Shown here: one piece after another, positions 35,225-44,382 of the stretch
Layout of the letters: every line of letters starts with the position of its first letter
Numbering within the stretch: position 1 is the stretch's first letter
Assembly (NCBI GenBank): GCA_024279945.1
Contig: JAJRRA010000054.1
Span: forward strand, 1-64,000
DNA from: Gammaproteobacteria bacterium
GTDB taxonomy: Bacteria; Pseudomonadota; Gammaproteobacteria; Xanthomonadales; SZUA-36
Length of the DNA stretch: 64,000 bases
Direction: 5' to 3'
Program-made: the position numbers and the translations under genes
The notes under the pieces: model-generated
Told to the model about the DNA's origin: nothing
The model's database searches: none
Seen by the model: only the letters and a program-made list of their open reading frames with translations

Positions 35225-36733
35225 ATGCACGCTGTCATCCGGGAAATGCTGGACAAGTACGATGTAACCGACGCCACGCGGGCATTCATAGCCAGTGGTC
35301 ACCAGAAAATGTTTATTGGTGGCCGGTTCGTCGAATCCGTTTCAGGCAATACATCACAGGTGGAAGACCCTTCTAACGGTGCGCTTTTGATTACGGTGCC
35401 TTGTGCAACGACGAGCGATGTGGACCTTGCCGTGTCCGAGGCGGAGAAGGCGTTCAGCGACAGTCCGTGGAGCGCCATGCAACCAATGGAGCGCCAGTCC
35501 CTGTTGCTGAAACTGGCCGATGCCATGGAGGCAAACGCCCAGACCCTGGCAGAATTGGAAGCGATGGATGCCGGCAAGGCGATCAGCGGCTGCCTGGAAG
35601 TGGATGTTTGGGGTTCAATCGAATTCCTGCGCTACATGGCGGGCTGGGCGAGCAAAATTGAAGGTGCCACCCGAACGTTGTCATGTCCCGGGGAAACCTT
35701 TGGTTACACCCTCAAGGAAGCTGTTGGCGTGGTTGGGGCGATCGTGCCGTGGAACTGGCCGCTCAGCATGTCGATCTGGAAACTGGCTGCACCGTTGGCC
35801 GTGGGCTGTACTGTCGTACTCAAGCCTGCTGAAATCACCCCCATGAGCATGCTCTATCTAATGCAAATCTGGAAGGATGCCGGGCTGCCCGCCGGTGTGG
35901 TCAACATCGTTACCGGCAAGGGGAGCATTGCAGGCAGCCATTTAGCTGGCCACCCGGGTATCAGCAAAGTGTCGTTTACCGGTTCAACGCCAGTCGGCAA
36001 GCTGGTTGGCAAGGCGGCAATGGCCCATGTAGCGCACGTCACCCTGGAACTGGGCGGAAAATCCCCCATGGTAGCCTTTGATGACGCCGATATCGACCGG
36101 ATTGTAGCGGCCACTCACCAGAGTGTTTTCTTCAATGCAGGCCAGGTGTGCTCAGCGGGCTCTCGTCTGTATGTGCATAAGAGCATCTACCAGGAAACGC
36201 TCGAGGCCCTGGCAAGGTCCCTCGAAGGTGCGGTACTGGGAGATCCCCTCGATCCGGCGACCACCCAGGGGCCACAAATCTCCAGGGTGTAGTTCGAATC
36301 CATCCTCGGCTATATCAAATCGGGACTCGACGAGGGAGCACGCCTGGTCTGCGGCGGCGAAGCGGCAGATCGCCCCGGTTATTTCATACAGCCCACACTA
36401 TTTGCGGATACCACGAACGATATGCGGATCGTGCAGGAAGAAATCTTCGGTCCTGTCCTGGTTGTTCAGGCCTTTGAGACTGAGGAGCAGGCAGTGCGGC
36501 TGGCCAACGACAATATTTACGGATTGGCCGCCTCCGTGTTTACCCGGGACTTATCCCGGGCTCACCGCATGGTGAAGAAGCTCGAAGCGGGGTCAGTCTG
36601 TGTAAACACCCACGATGCAATCGACGTATCCCTGCCTTTTGGAGGTTACAAGCAGTCCGGAATCGGTAAGGACATGGGCCCGGAACAACTGGCGCACTTT
36701 CTGGAGACAAAATCTGTGATCATGCAGCTATGA
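35225..36733 (+). pseudogene. Aldehyde dehydrogenase family protein with internal amber stop
   Basis: This NAD(P)-dependent aldehyde dehydrogenase would be about 500 residues. It has the PWNWPL motif (175-180), the general-base Glu 275 in LELGGKSP and the nucleophile Cys 309 in NAGQVCSAG. TAG at 36290-36292 (codon 356) interrupts the frame. The same frame continues with FESILGYIKSG, EEIFGPVL and LPFGGYKQSG to the proper C-terminus. The family usually has Gln at the stop position (ISxVQFE), so CAG to TAG is the simplest explanation. A product ending there would lack the C-terminal part of the catalytic domain and the oligomerisation strand. GGAG precedes the ATG. It follows the E3 gene on the same strand. 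Confidence 0.9.
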
Positions 36734-36772
36734 GCGAAACCCCATGTGCAATTCCATAGCCGGAGGTACGAT

Positions 36773-36788
36773 CGGGCGGTTTCGCCCG
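36773..36788. other. Short hairpin between convergent genes
   Basis: CGGGCG and CGCCCG form a perfect 6-base stem with a GTTT loop in the 66-base gap between the ALDH and VOC genes. An alternative pairing, GCGAAACC (36734-36741) with GGTTTCGC (36778-36785), exists. No T-tract follows, so a terminator role is doubtful. Confidence 0.35.
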
Positions 36789-36799
36789 GCGCTGCTGGG

Positions 36800-37708
36800 T
36801 TACTCCTGCTCCTCCTGAGTGCCGCCTGTCCCCAGGGCTGCCGTTATCGCCTCGACCGGTGGCGGCTCCATGATGCAGACATCATTGCCCTCCGCATCCC
36901 GGATCCACGCTCTGATGCCACCGCAGGCTGCTTCGGCGCGTGGACCGGCAACGCCCTGAGCGCCGTTGTCTACCGCCTTCTCGTATGCTGCCGCCACGTC
37001 GTTCGCGTAGTAGACAATGCAATCGAAATGGGGGCCCTTCTCTTCAAGGAGCGTTTTTTCCCGTAACCCGATGTTCGGGCCGCCCCATACCTTGACCAGG
37101 AAGTTGTGGCTTTCCACATCCCAGAACGGATCGGCCATCAGAATGAACCCACTGTCGTGCCGGGTGTGTTCGTAAACCGTGTGTAAGCCAAAGAAATCCG
37201 CGAGCCGGTTTTCGGCCTTGCGCAGGTCGGGCACGATAAGAGAAATCTGGCCGAGCCGCAGTTCATCAGAACGATACGCTTGTTCGACACTGACTTGCCC
37301 GAGCGCCAGGTCGTCGTCATCCCTGAACCGCATGAGTTCGTATAGCACGTTGTATTCCGGATCGCCCACGGACGCATAGCTCACATGGGCCATCATGCAC
37401 GGCTCGCAACGTGGTATCGCGCCCTTTGCGACGAGCCTGTCGTAAGCCGCCTCAACGTCTTCAACAAGAAAATTGATGTGTTCCCAGGTGTGGCCGTTTT
37501 TTTCTATGTAGTGCAACTGGTACGAATAGAACGGTTCGCCCATTGCGTGGATGGACACGTCGCAACCATTTCCTGAGAAATAGTTCACCAGTTGACCCGG
37601 GATAACGAAGGTACAGACATGCTGCATACCAAACTGGTCGAGCTGTTTGTGGAATGTGTTTTCAGGGTCTTACAGGGGCAGGCCCACGTGATGAATTCGG
37701 TAGTTCAT
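36800..37708 (-). pseudogene. Two-domain VOC (glyoxalase/dioxygenase) protein with early in-frame TAA
   Basis: The frame starts at ATG 37708 with MNYRIHHVGLPL, the first strand of a VOC domain including its metal-binding His region. It hits TAA at codon 13 (37670-37672) and continues in the same frame with DPENTFHKQLDQFGMQHV. Two VOC modules follow (WEHINFLVEDV and LGQISLIVPDLRKAENRL). Re-initiation at ATG 37627 would give a 275-residue protein lacking the first strand and one likely metal ligand. The reaction is unknown. The gene is 50 bases downstream of the SDR gene on the same strand. Confidence 0.75.
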
Positions 37709-37758
37709 AGTCTGTCAATCTCCATTGTCTGGTCGAACATTCAGCAAAACACCATCAT

Positions 37759-38562
37759 TTAAAGCGCAGGAGGGTAGCCTCCCGCAACAGGCATCGCAAT
37801 CCCGGTGATATAGCTGGCCTCGTCGCCGGCGAGAAACGCCACAACCGCGGCGATTTCTTCCACCTTTCCCCAGCGGCCAAGCGCTACCGAGTTCGTCATG
37901 TCAGCGCGCACGGCCTGGGGCGTGTCGCCGGACAATTCGGCAAAATACCCCAACATCGTTTGCCCCATCTCGGTATCGACCAGGCCAGGGCAGATGGCAT
38001 TGACACGAATGTTGTATCGACCAAGTTCGAGTGCAACGGCCCTGGTGAAACCAACGACGGCGAACTTTGAAGCGTCGTAGGCTGAAAAGTGGGCATCGCC
38101 ATACAAGCCCCCGATGGAAGCATTGTTGATGATGGATCCTCCGCCCCGTTGCTTCATCGTTACGATGACCTGTTTAGTGAAGGCAATGGTGCCACGGGTA
38201 TTGACCCGGTACATCCGGTCGAAGGTTTCGAGCGGTGTTTCTTCGCACAGGCCAGCCGCACCCACGCCCGCGTTGTTGAAGAGTATGTCGACTCCACCCA
38301 ATTCCCCAATGACTTGTGCTACGCAATGCGCCACCTGGTCCGCCTCACCGACATCGCAGGCCAGGGCCATTGAACCAACGCCAAGCGCCTCGATTTCTGC
38401 GGCAACCTTGTCGAGCGCCCGCCGACCCGCCCCATCGGTGACGAGATCCACCACCGCCACCTGCGCTCCTTCGCGCGCCAGTCTGAGCGCAGCCGCCCGG
38501 CCCATGCCATAGGGGCTTGAAGCTCCCGTTACAATTGCCACCCTGTTTTTCAATGACCTCAT
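37759..38562 (-). CDS. Short-chain dehydrogenase/reductase (SDR)
   Basis: This classical SDR of about 267 residues has the cofactor motif TGASSPYGMG, NNAG, the catalytic Ser in NNASIGG and the YDASK active-site Tyr/Lys (YxxxK), and ends in the usual PVAGGY region. An Asp after the second strand (VVDLV) suggests NAD rather than NADP. ATG 38562 has GAGG upstream; a TTG at 38580 is possible. It precedes the VOC gene, and both are divergent from a second VOC-MFS-AraC run, suggesting a shared catabolic theme. Confidence 0.92.
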   Translation of the reverse strand: MRSLKNRVAIVTGASSPYGMGRAAALRLAREGAQVAVVDLVTDGAGRRALDKVAAEIEALGVGSMALACDVGEADQVAHCVAQVIGELGGVDILFNNAGVGAAGLCEETPLETFDRMYRVNTRGTIAFTKQVIVTMKQRGGGSIINNASIGGLYGDAHFSAYDASKFAVVGFTRAVALELGRYNIRVNAICPGLVDTEMGQTMLGYFAELSGDTPQAVRADMTNSVALGRWGKVEEIAAVVAFLAGDEASYITGIAMPVAGGYPPAL

Positions 38563-38878
38563 CCTTGCCACTTTCCTCAATACGACGCATCAGCCGGAAT
38601 CACAGGAAAAGTGTATAACATCAATATGGACACAATCATGGCGTTATGGCAGGAACCCAATGCAAAAGGCCAATTCCGCCAAAGAATTGGCCGGGTCTGA
38701 AAATATCAGCACGCCAGCCAGGAAAGATGTTGGCTCCGGGCTTAATCTCAGGTTGCTGGAGGCTGGCCAGAGCTGGCCATTTATTCCATTACTTTGGCCG
38801 CTGCTGCACGCCGTCAGCGTTTAAAATGAGCCGCACTGGTCAGAGTTGAAACAGGCTAACAGAAGGAGTGGCAAACCA
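38563..38878. promoter_or_regulatory. Divergent promoter region with 9-bp inverted repeat
   Basis: The 316 bases between the SDR and VOC genes contain a perfect inverted repeat, GGCCAATTC (38668-38676) and GAATTGGCC (38684-38692), with a 7-base spacer. There are also two direct TGGCCA copies 10 bases apart (38764 and 38774). The region must hold promoters for both directions; the inverted repeat is the best operator candidate. No gene is seen. Confidence 0.55.
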
Positions 38879-39883
38879 ATGGCGATACTGGGTCTACATC
38901 ACGCAGGGCTGGTCGTTCCCAGCCTGGATCAGGCGCTGGAGTTCTATTCCGGCGTACTGGGTTTCGAAGCGGTTCAGGAACGCTCTATCGCCGCAGCAGC
39001 CTGTCCGGAGGATGCCGCCCATTCCGCAAGGGCCCGGGGGCATATCTTGCGTGGTGGCTGGGGTTATCTCGAGATTCTGGAGTTCGAACACCCCGTGCAT
39101 CCGGATCACCAGTTTTTCTGGACACCTGTGAACACGTACGGAATCCGTCATATCTCCCTGATGGTGGATGATGCCCTGGAAACCTATGCGTACTTGAAGG
39201 AACACATGATTTTTCATGGCGTGCCGGTGAGGCACAGCGTTGAGAGTTCCGAAAATGACTCCTGGTCTGCATATGCCAGGGATCCTTTCGGCAACATTAT
39301 TGAATTGTGGCGGTTGGGGGAGGAGGATCCACAACCCTATGTGCCACAAGGCCCGCTGAAGGTTCCAGATATGCCTGAAGGTGTCGTGAAAAGCGGCATA
39401 CTGGGTCTTCACCATGCCGCCATCGTGGTGCCGGACCTGCAACAGGCCACGGCCTTTTATCGTGACGTGCTGGGTTTCAGGATCGTTCAGCTCGGTCCAA
39501 TCGAGCCGAGCCCCTACGCAGAAGTCCACACGCAACTTGAGCAGCCCGAAGCCTTGTCGCACGTGTTTGATACCGGTTGGGGCTACCTGGAAGTCTGGGA
39601 ATACAGGAACCCCGTACACCCCCATCCGCAGGTCGAACATCCGTACAACAAATTGGGCTTCTCGCATCTCACCTTCATGGTGGACGATTGCCGCGCGGAA
39701 CAGGCGCGTCTGCAGGATCAGGTATCTTTCGCCGGGTCGCACACCGGCCCCAGCCCGGGTACGGATGGCGCCCCGTCGCGCTCTGTTTGCACCAGGGATC
39801 CATTTGGCAATACCCTTGAGTTCTGGCAGATCGGCGCAAAGGATCCGGGACCCTTTGCGCCTGAAGTTTTACCGTATGGTTGA
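38879..39883 (+). CDS. Two-domain VOC family protein (glyoxalase/extradiol dioxygenase-like)
   Basis: The 334-residue protein is an internal duplication: domain 1 starts ILGLHHAGLVVPSLDQ and domain 2, about 175 residues later, ILGLHHAAIVVPDLQQ. Each carries the paired-strand features of the vicinal oxygen chelate fold, with candidate metal ligands at the first His, GYLE and the late Glu (NIIELW, NTLEFW). This fold serves dioxygenases, glyoxalases and isomerases, and I cannot choose. ATG 38879 follows AAGGAG by 11 bases; TTG 38846 is less likely. Confidence 0.85.
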   Translation: MAILGLHHAGLVVPSLDQALEFYSGVLGFEAVQERSIAAAACPEDAAHSARARGHILRGGWGYLEILEFEHPVHPDHQFFWTPVNTYGIRHISLMVDDALETYAYLKEHMIFHGVPVRHSVESSENDSWSAYARDPFGNIIELWRLGEEDPQPYVPQGPLKVPDMPEGVVKSGILGLHHAAIVVPDLQQATAFYRDVLGFRIVQLGPIEPSPYAEVHTQLEQPEALSHVFDTGWGYLEVWEYRNPVHPHPQVEHPYNKLGFSHLTFMVDDCRAEQARLQDQVSFAGSHTGPSPGTDGAPSRSVCTRDPFGNTLEFWQIGAKDPGPFAPEVLPYG

Positions 39884-39987
39884 GCGGTCATAAGACGGGC
39901 ATGTATCGCCGCCGGCTCTTGTCCCTAACATAGTCAGTGATTACTTGCGATCGCTTGCAATCATGCTGAGGTGATCCGGCAGGGTAT

Positions 39988-41175
39988 ATGAAAAACGGAA
40001 CAAAACGGGAACCACAGCAATCGCAGTACCTGCTGACAGCTTATATTCTTGCCGCATTCGGTGCCTGGGTTTTTCTGATTCAGCCGCTGTTCCTGGGGAC
40101 CCTGGCCGAAGCATATCAGCTCAACCCCAGGCAGATCGGTTATCTGGCGGCTATCGAAATGGCGGGGGCTGCACTGACCTCAATCTCAGCGCCGTTCTGG
40201 ATCAACCGCATCAACCGGCGGCACATCGCGGTTTTCGGCATCTGTATGGCCAGCCTGGGGAATTTCCTGACGATCTGCGCGCCGGATTTCAATAGCTTGC
40301 TCCTGGCACGCTGCGGCACCGCCTTCCGTGGCACCGGCGTGGTCTATGCAATGGGGATTTCGATGCTCGGCGAAACGGAAAACCCGGACCGTTACTTTGG
40401 TATCGGGCTCACCCTGCAAGTGTGGTTTGGGTCTGCTGGCCTTGTTCTGTTGCCGCATGTGGTTTCCCTGGGGGGCGCCCCGCTGATGCTGGCAGTGTCG
40501 GGAGGACTTTACCTGATAGCACTGCCGTTTTTGCGCTGGGTGCCGGTGGCGAGTATCAAACGCGCACCGGCGGGCCTTCCCCCGGCGAACAGGTTCGGTG
40601 GTTTGAATGCCGGAATCGTATTGACGCTTTTATCTTTCCTGGCCCTGCAAGCTGCCAGCGGCGCCTACTGGGCCTTTATCGAACGCATCGGTTTCAGTGC
40701 GCAATTATCCACCGTCGCCATCGGTACCTACCTGGGTGCAGCTACTCTGGTCGGTGCATTGGGTGCGGTCACGGCTGGCTTGCTGGGCACCCGTTTCGGC
40801 CGGGGTATCCCGTTGGCCGCCGGCTTCATATGCTATGCAGCCGGTCTGGCGTTTATTAACCTGCCCGTTACCGGGCTGACTTTTGCCGTCTCGGTATTGT
40901 TGTTCAATTACGCCTGGAACCTGATCATACCTTATCAGTTCGGTCTCCTGTCACACTTCGATACCACTGGCCGCTTCATGGTGGTGTCGCCGGCGATGCA
41001 GGCCAGCGGCATCGCCGCAGGTCCTTTGCTGGCAAGCCAGTTCATTACCGGCGACAATTTCGTCCGCGTAAGCCACACCAGTTTCATTTTGATGATACTG
41101 GCGATGGTGGCGCTGGCGTCTGTCGTCCGACGTGTCACTCCGGCCAAAGAGGGGGCCGGGGAAGCGACGGAATAA
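39988..41175 (+). CDS. MFS transporter
   Basis: The 395-residue protein has about twelve hydrophobic segments and begins its first helix at YILAAFGAWVFLIQPLFLG. It is related in sequence and length to the MFS protein encoded at 48031-49182 (both have a Q-P-L/V-F/Y-x-G-x-LA segment and a PxWINR motif after helix 2). It probably imports or exports the small molecule handled by this locus. It sits between the VOC gene and an AraC regulator on the same strand. Confidence 0.9.
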   Translation: MKNGTKREPQQSQYLLTAYILAAFGAWVFLIQPLFLGTLAEAYQLNPRQIGYLAAIEMAGAALTSISAPFWINRINRRHIAVFGICMASLGNFLTICAPDFNSLLLARCGTAFRGTGVVYAMGISMLGETENPDRYFGIGLTLQVWFGSAGLVLLPHVVSLGGAPLMLAVSGGLYLIALPFLRWVPVASIKRAPAGLPPANRFGGLNAGIVLTLLSFLALQAASGAYWAFIERIGFSAQLSTVAIGTYLGAATLVGALGAVTAGLLGTRFGRGIPLAAGFICYAAGLAFINLPVTGLTFAVSVLLFNYAWNLIIPYQFGLLSHFDTTGRFMVVSPAMQASGIAAGPLLASQFITGDNFVRVSHTSFILMILAMVALASVVRRVTPAKEGAGEATE

Positions 41176-41327
41176 ACGTATTCGGCCTGGCAAAATTTCT
41201 GCATCGCTTCCCTGTCCAGCGGACGATTCATTGCGACCATTACCTGGATTCTCTCTGGGATTGATTTGTTGCTTCAAGCAATTCTGTTATCTTAAAGGTA
41301 CGAAATTATTTATTGGAAGCGAATTCA

Positions 41328-42404
41328 GTGCTGATAAAAGGAGTTGCGGCAGGTGTTCCCAGTACCCCTGGATACCTGCCGGGCATCTACATACAAAAAC
41401 TTGAAAGTCTGGCGGAAGAGAAAGGGCTGGACATTGCGGCCTTATTGGCTCAATTACCGGAGTCTATTCGCTATCCCCTGGACCACTTCGGCACGGCAAT
41501 GGACGTAAGGTATGAAGATTACCTGATCCTCGTTCGCGTGGTGTTGCATGCTGTCGCTCGTGCTGAAAGGGGGCATTGCGGGGGGTTGGGGCTGCGTTTT
41601 GGCAGCTCCTTTGGTGTCCCGGATTACGGCATTCTGGGTTATGCCATGTTGAGTTGCCGGGACTCGGGGCAATGTCTGCGGACTTTTAGAAACCTCAATG
41701 ATTTGTTCAGCAACCTGGCGGGACTCGAACGTAAGTTTGTCTGGCGTGAAGGGGAAGTTGCCTATCAATGCACTGCTCATCTCCATGACGATGACATCGC
41801 TCGATTTGAACTGGAGACTGCGCTCGCCCAGTTCACAGTCCTGCGTAGTTTGCTGGCCGAGCCTGAACAATTTCAGTTCCAGCGCGTATGTTTCAGTTTT
41901 GCAGAACCCGCCAGAACGGCAGACTATCATCGGCTCTTCCGGTGTTCCATCTTCTTCAATCAACCGGTGACGGAAGTGGTTGTACCGGAAACGATGCTGG
42001 AAGAGTCTTTCGCGCTGGCGAATAAGGAAGCCCGGGCCGCCTGCCAGCGGCAATGTGAAGGACTATTGAGAGGCATGGAGAGCGCGGGCATGGTGTCAGA
42101 ACGTGTGCGTCAATTTGTGTTGCAGGTGCCAGGAAATATCCCGGACCTGGATCAAGTCGCCCGTCAGTTAAATCTCAGTTCACGCACTCTGCGACGCAAG
42201 TTGGCGCAGGAAAATACTACCTATCACGAAATTGTAAAAAACGTACGTGAACACCTTGCGCGGCGTTATTTATCCGATACTGCCCTGGAAATCAAGGAAA
42301 TCAGCTATCTGCTGGGTTACTCCGAAGTAGCCAATTTCCAGCGAGCATTCAAGAAATGGGTTGGTCAGGCGCCGGGGCAATACCGCTCAGTCAGGGCCGG
42401 ATGA
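41328..42404 (+). CDS. AraC family transcriptional regulator (copy 1)
   Basis: The protein of about 358 residues has an N-terminal ligand-binding domain of the arabinose-binding-like type found in OruR/ArgR-type AraC proteins (GIYIQKLESLAEEKGLD onward) and a C-terminal double helix-turn-helix (LNLSSRTLRRKLAQENTTYH, ISYLLGYSEVANFQRAFKKW). It is closely similar over its whole length to the regulator at 49492-50565. GTG 41328 is chosen because it aligns with that copy's start and has GGAAG 8 bases upstream. Its end overlaps the convergent hydrolase gene by 14 bases. Confidence 0.92.
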   Translation: MLIKGVAAGVPSTPGYLPGIYIQKLESLAEEKGLDIAALLAQLPESIRYPLDHFGTAMDVRYEDYLILVRVVLHAVARAERGHCGGLGLRFGSSFGVPDYGILGYAMLSCRDSGQCLRTFRNLNDLFSNLAGLERKFVWREGEVAYQCTAHLHDDDIARFELETALAQFTVLRSLLAEPEQFQFQRVCFSFAEPARTADYHRLFRCSIFFNQPVTEVVVPETMLEESFALANKEARAACQRQCEGLLRGMESAGMVSERVRQFVLQVPGNIPDLDQVARQLNLSSRTLRRKLAQENTTYHEIVKNVREHLARRYLSDTALEIKEISYLLGYSEVANFQRAFKKWVGQAPGQYRSVRAG

Positions 42405-44298
42405 TTGGGAGGGTGATGCGGGACGGGTGATCGGCGTCCCGCAGCAGGCTTATCTCCGGCGCTGGTTCCAGGATTGGCGTATCGAAGATATCCTTGTCGG
42501 CGCAGGTGACGGTTACCCGAATGCGGTTACCCTTCCGGAAGAGCCAGGCGGTTGGTTGTAGTTCAATGACCAGTTCCGCCGCTTCCCCCGGTGTGAGTGG
42601 CATCCTGTCCGCCTCGCCGCCCGGGTGATAAGGCAGACCGGCGTTGTCATATGGCGCCGCACCCAACTTGCGGTGCGAGGCGCGCAACTGTCCCTCGGTC
42701 ACGTAGACCGATTCTCCATCGGGCGACACTTCCTCCAGGTACACGAAAAAGTCCCCGTCATCCGCGGTCGACGTGGTCCATAGATGCGCAACGGGATGAC
42801 CCGTGATCTGCAGCCGATGCTTGAGTGGTTCGGTCGTGTACGTCAGGCCTTTTCGGTCGTTCTCCGCCTGCGCCGTGTAGGGCGGCTGGGTGGGTGGTCG
42901 GTCCACAGTGGCGGTGCCCCCTCCGCAGGTGAGCGTCCAGCGGTTGTCCACACAGATCGCGGTTGTGTAATCCACCCGGTAGCGGTCGCCGCCGCTGGTT
43001 TCCGGCTCCTGCGTGGACAGTATGCCGTCGTTGATGGATTCGATGCTGCCTGATTTTTCGCCGCGGAAGAAATAATCCGTGCGTTGCTCCTCCGGCAATG
43101 GCCAGGTCTTGCTGGAACGCCACGCATGCTCTTCGTCCGCGCCCATGACGTAGTAATGGATGGGGTCTTCGTCCAGCACGCCGTTGTCGATGCCTTTCAG
43201 CCAGTAGTCGAACCAGCGCAGGTATTCCGCACCCTGGTCGAACTTGGCGACCCCCCCGTGAAACCATGGGCCCATGACGGTTTTCTTTGTATTCGGATAA
43301 CTGCGAAACCAGAACAATGAATCCTTACAGAAGCCGTCGAACCAGCCGCCGAGATGATAGGCCGGGATGCCGGAGGCCGCGATCCTGTCGAGCAAGGGGT
43401 AAACACTGCGTTCGATGTGAACCGGCTGCCCGCTTCCCGCGGTGACACTGTCGCGATACGGCGCGCTTCGCACCGTGGCGAACGTATCGGGATTGTCCCG
43501 GTGTTGTGACGTGGCCACGGCCAGCATGCTCCCGTCGTGGTCTTCGTCTACCGGGGTCACCGGTGAAGCGGTCGTGCCGCCGATTTCGACACAGGGCGTC
43601 ACATCACAATCACACGGTGCGCGGGATACCGCTTTGCGGTCCCGTTCCGCCTCGATGATCCCCTTCCAGCCGGGCGGAAGGGGCGCCGCGAAGTCGGCAC
43701 TCTCTACCAACGAACACCAGGAATACATGGGCCACAGGTTGAAAATCCCTCCGGGATAGACGAAAGAGTACGCGTCGAGCCAGGCCACCTCGGGAAAAAT
43801 TGCTTTCAGATGTAGAGGCGCTTCGGCGGCTGCAAACAACTGTGTAATCCCGAGGTAAGATGCCGAGTACATACCAACGTTGCCGTTAGACCACGAACGG
43901 GTACCCAACCACTCAATCACGTCATGAGAGTCCCTGGCTTCTTCCGGTGGATAGTAGCCGGTCTTGCTGCCCCAGGAAGCGCCCGCTCCCCGGACATCGG
44001 CCACCGCTATTACGTATCCGTGCTTCAGCACTTTCACCAGATACGGCATGGCATCGAGTATCGTATTGATTCGGCCAGCCACGAACGATGACCGTTGATA
44101 ACGGCTCATGGTAACGAGGACAGGAAGCGTCTCCTCGTGCAGTTTCCCGTTCCTGGTCGGCCGGTAGTAATCGAGTGCAATGCGCGTGCCGTCCCGCACT
44201 TTCACGTACTGTGAAAAACGACGCCAACCGTCATATTTCTCCACCGAGTAGCCGGTGTATTGGCCAAATCTCGATTGCTTCTCAATCTCACTCATCAT
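42391..44298 (-). CDS. CocE/NonD family hydrolase (X-Pro dipeptidyl-peptidase S15-like)
   Basis: The 635-residue protein has an alpha/beta hydrolase domain with the nucleophile Ser 147 in SASYLG and the preceding DVRGAGASWG block, plus the C-terminal jelly-roll (PepX_C) domain. Family members hydrolyse esters or amides such as cocaine, glutaryl-7-aminocephalosporanic acid or X-Pro peptides. There is no signal peptide, so it acts in the cytoplasm. It is the last gene of the minus-strand run MFS, DMFase-like, VOC, amidase, hydrolase. GAGGG lies just before the ATG. Confidence 0.9.
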   Translation of the reverse strand: MMSEIEKQSRFGQYTGYSVEKYDGWRRFSQYVKVRDGTRIALDYYRPTRNGKLHEETLPVLVTMSRYQRSSFVAGRINTILDAMPYLVKVLKHGYVIAVADVRGAGASWGSKTGYYPPEEARDSHDVIEWLGTRSWSNGNVGMYSASYLGITQLFAAAEAPLHLKAIFPEVAWLDAYSFVYPGGIFNLWPMYSWCSLVESADFAAPLPPGWKGIIEAERDRKAVSRAPCDCDVTPCVEIGGTTASPVTPVDEDHDGSMLAVATSQHRDNPDTFATVRSAPYRDSVTAGSGQPVHIERSVYPLLDRIAASGIPAYHLGGWFDGFCKDSLFWFRSYPNTKKTVMGPWFHGGVAKFDQGAEYLRWFDYWLKGIDNGVLDEDPIHYYVMGADEEHAWRSSKTWPLPEEQRTDYFFRGEKSGSIESINDGILSTQEPETSGGDRYRVDYTTAICVDNRWTLTCGGGTATVDRPPTQPPYTAQAENDRKGLTYTTEPLKHRLQITGHPVAHLWTTSTADDGDFFVYLEEVSPDGESVYVTEGQLRASHRKLGAAPYDNAGLPYHPGGEADRMPLTPGEAAELVIELQPTAWLFRKGNRIRVTVTCADKDIFDTPILEPAPEISLLRDADHPSRITLPIIRP

Positions 44299-44382
44299 AA
44301 TACCCTCATACTGAATTTACCTTGCCAGCTTGGCGGTGGAAACTGGAACGACCTGCAAACATAGATGAATCCCAGGTCGCTG

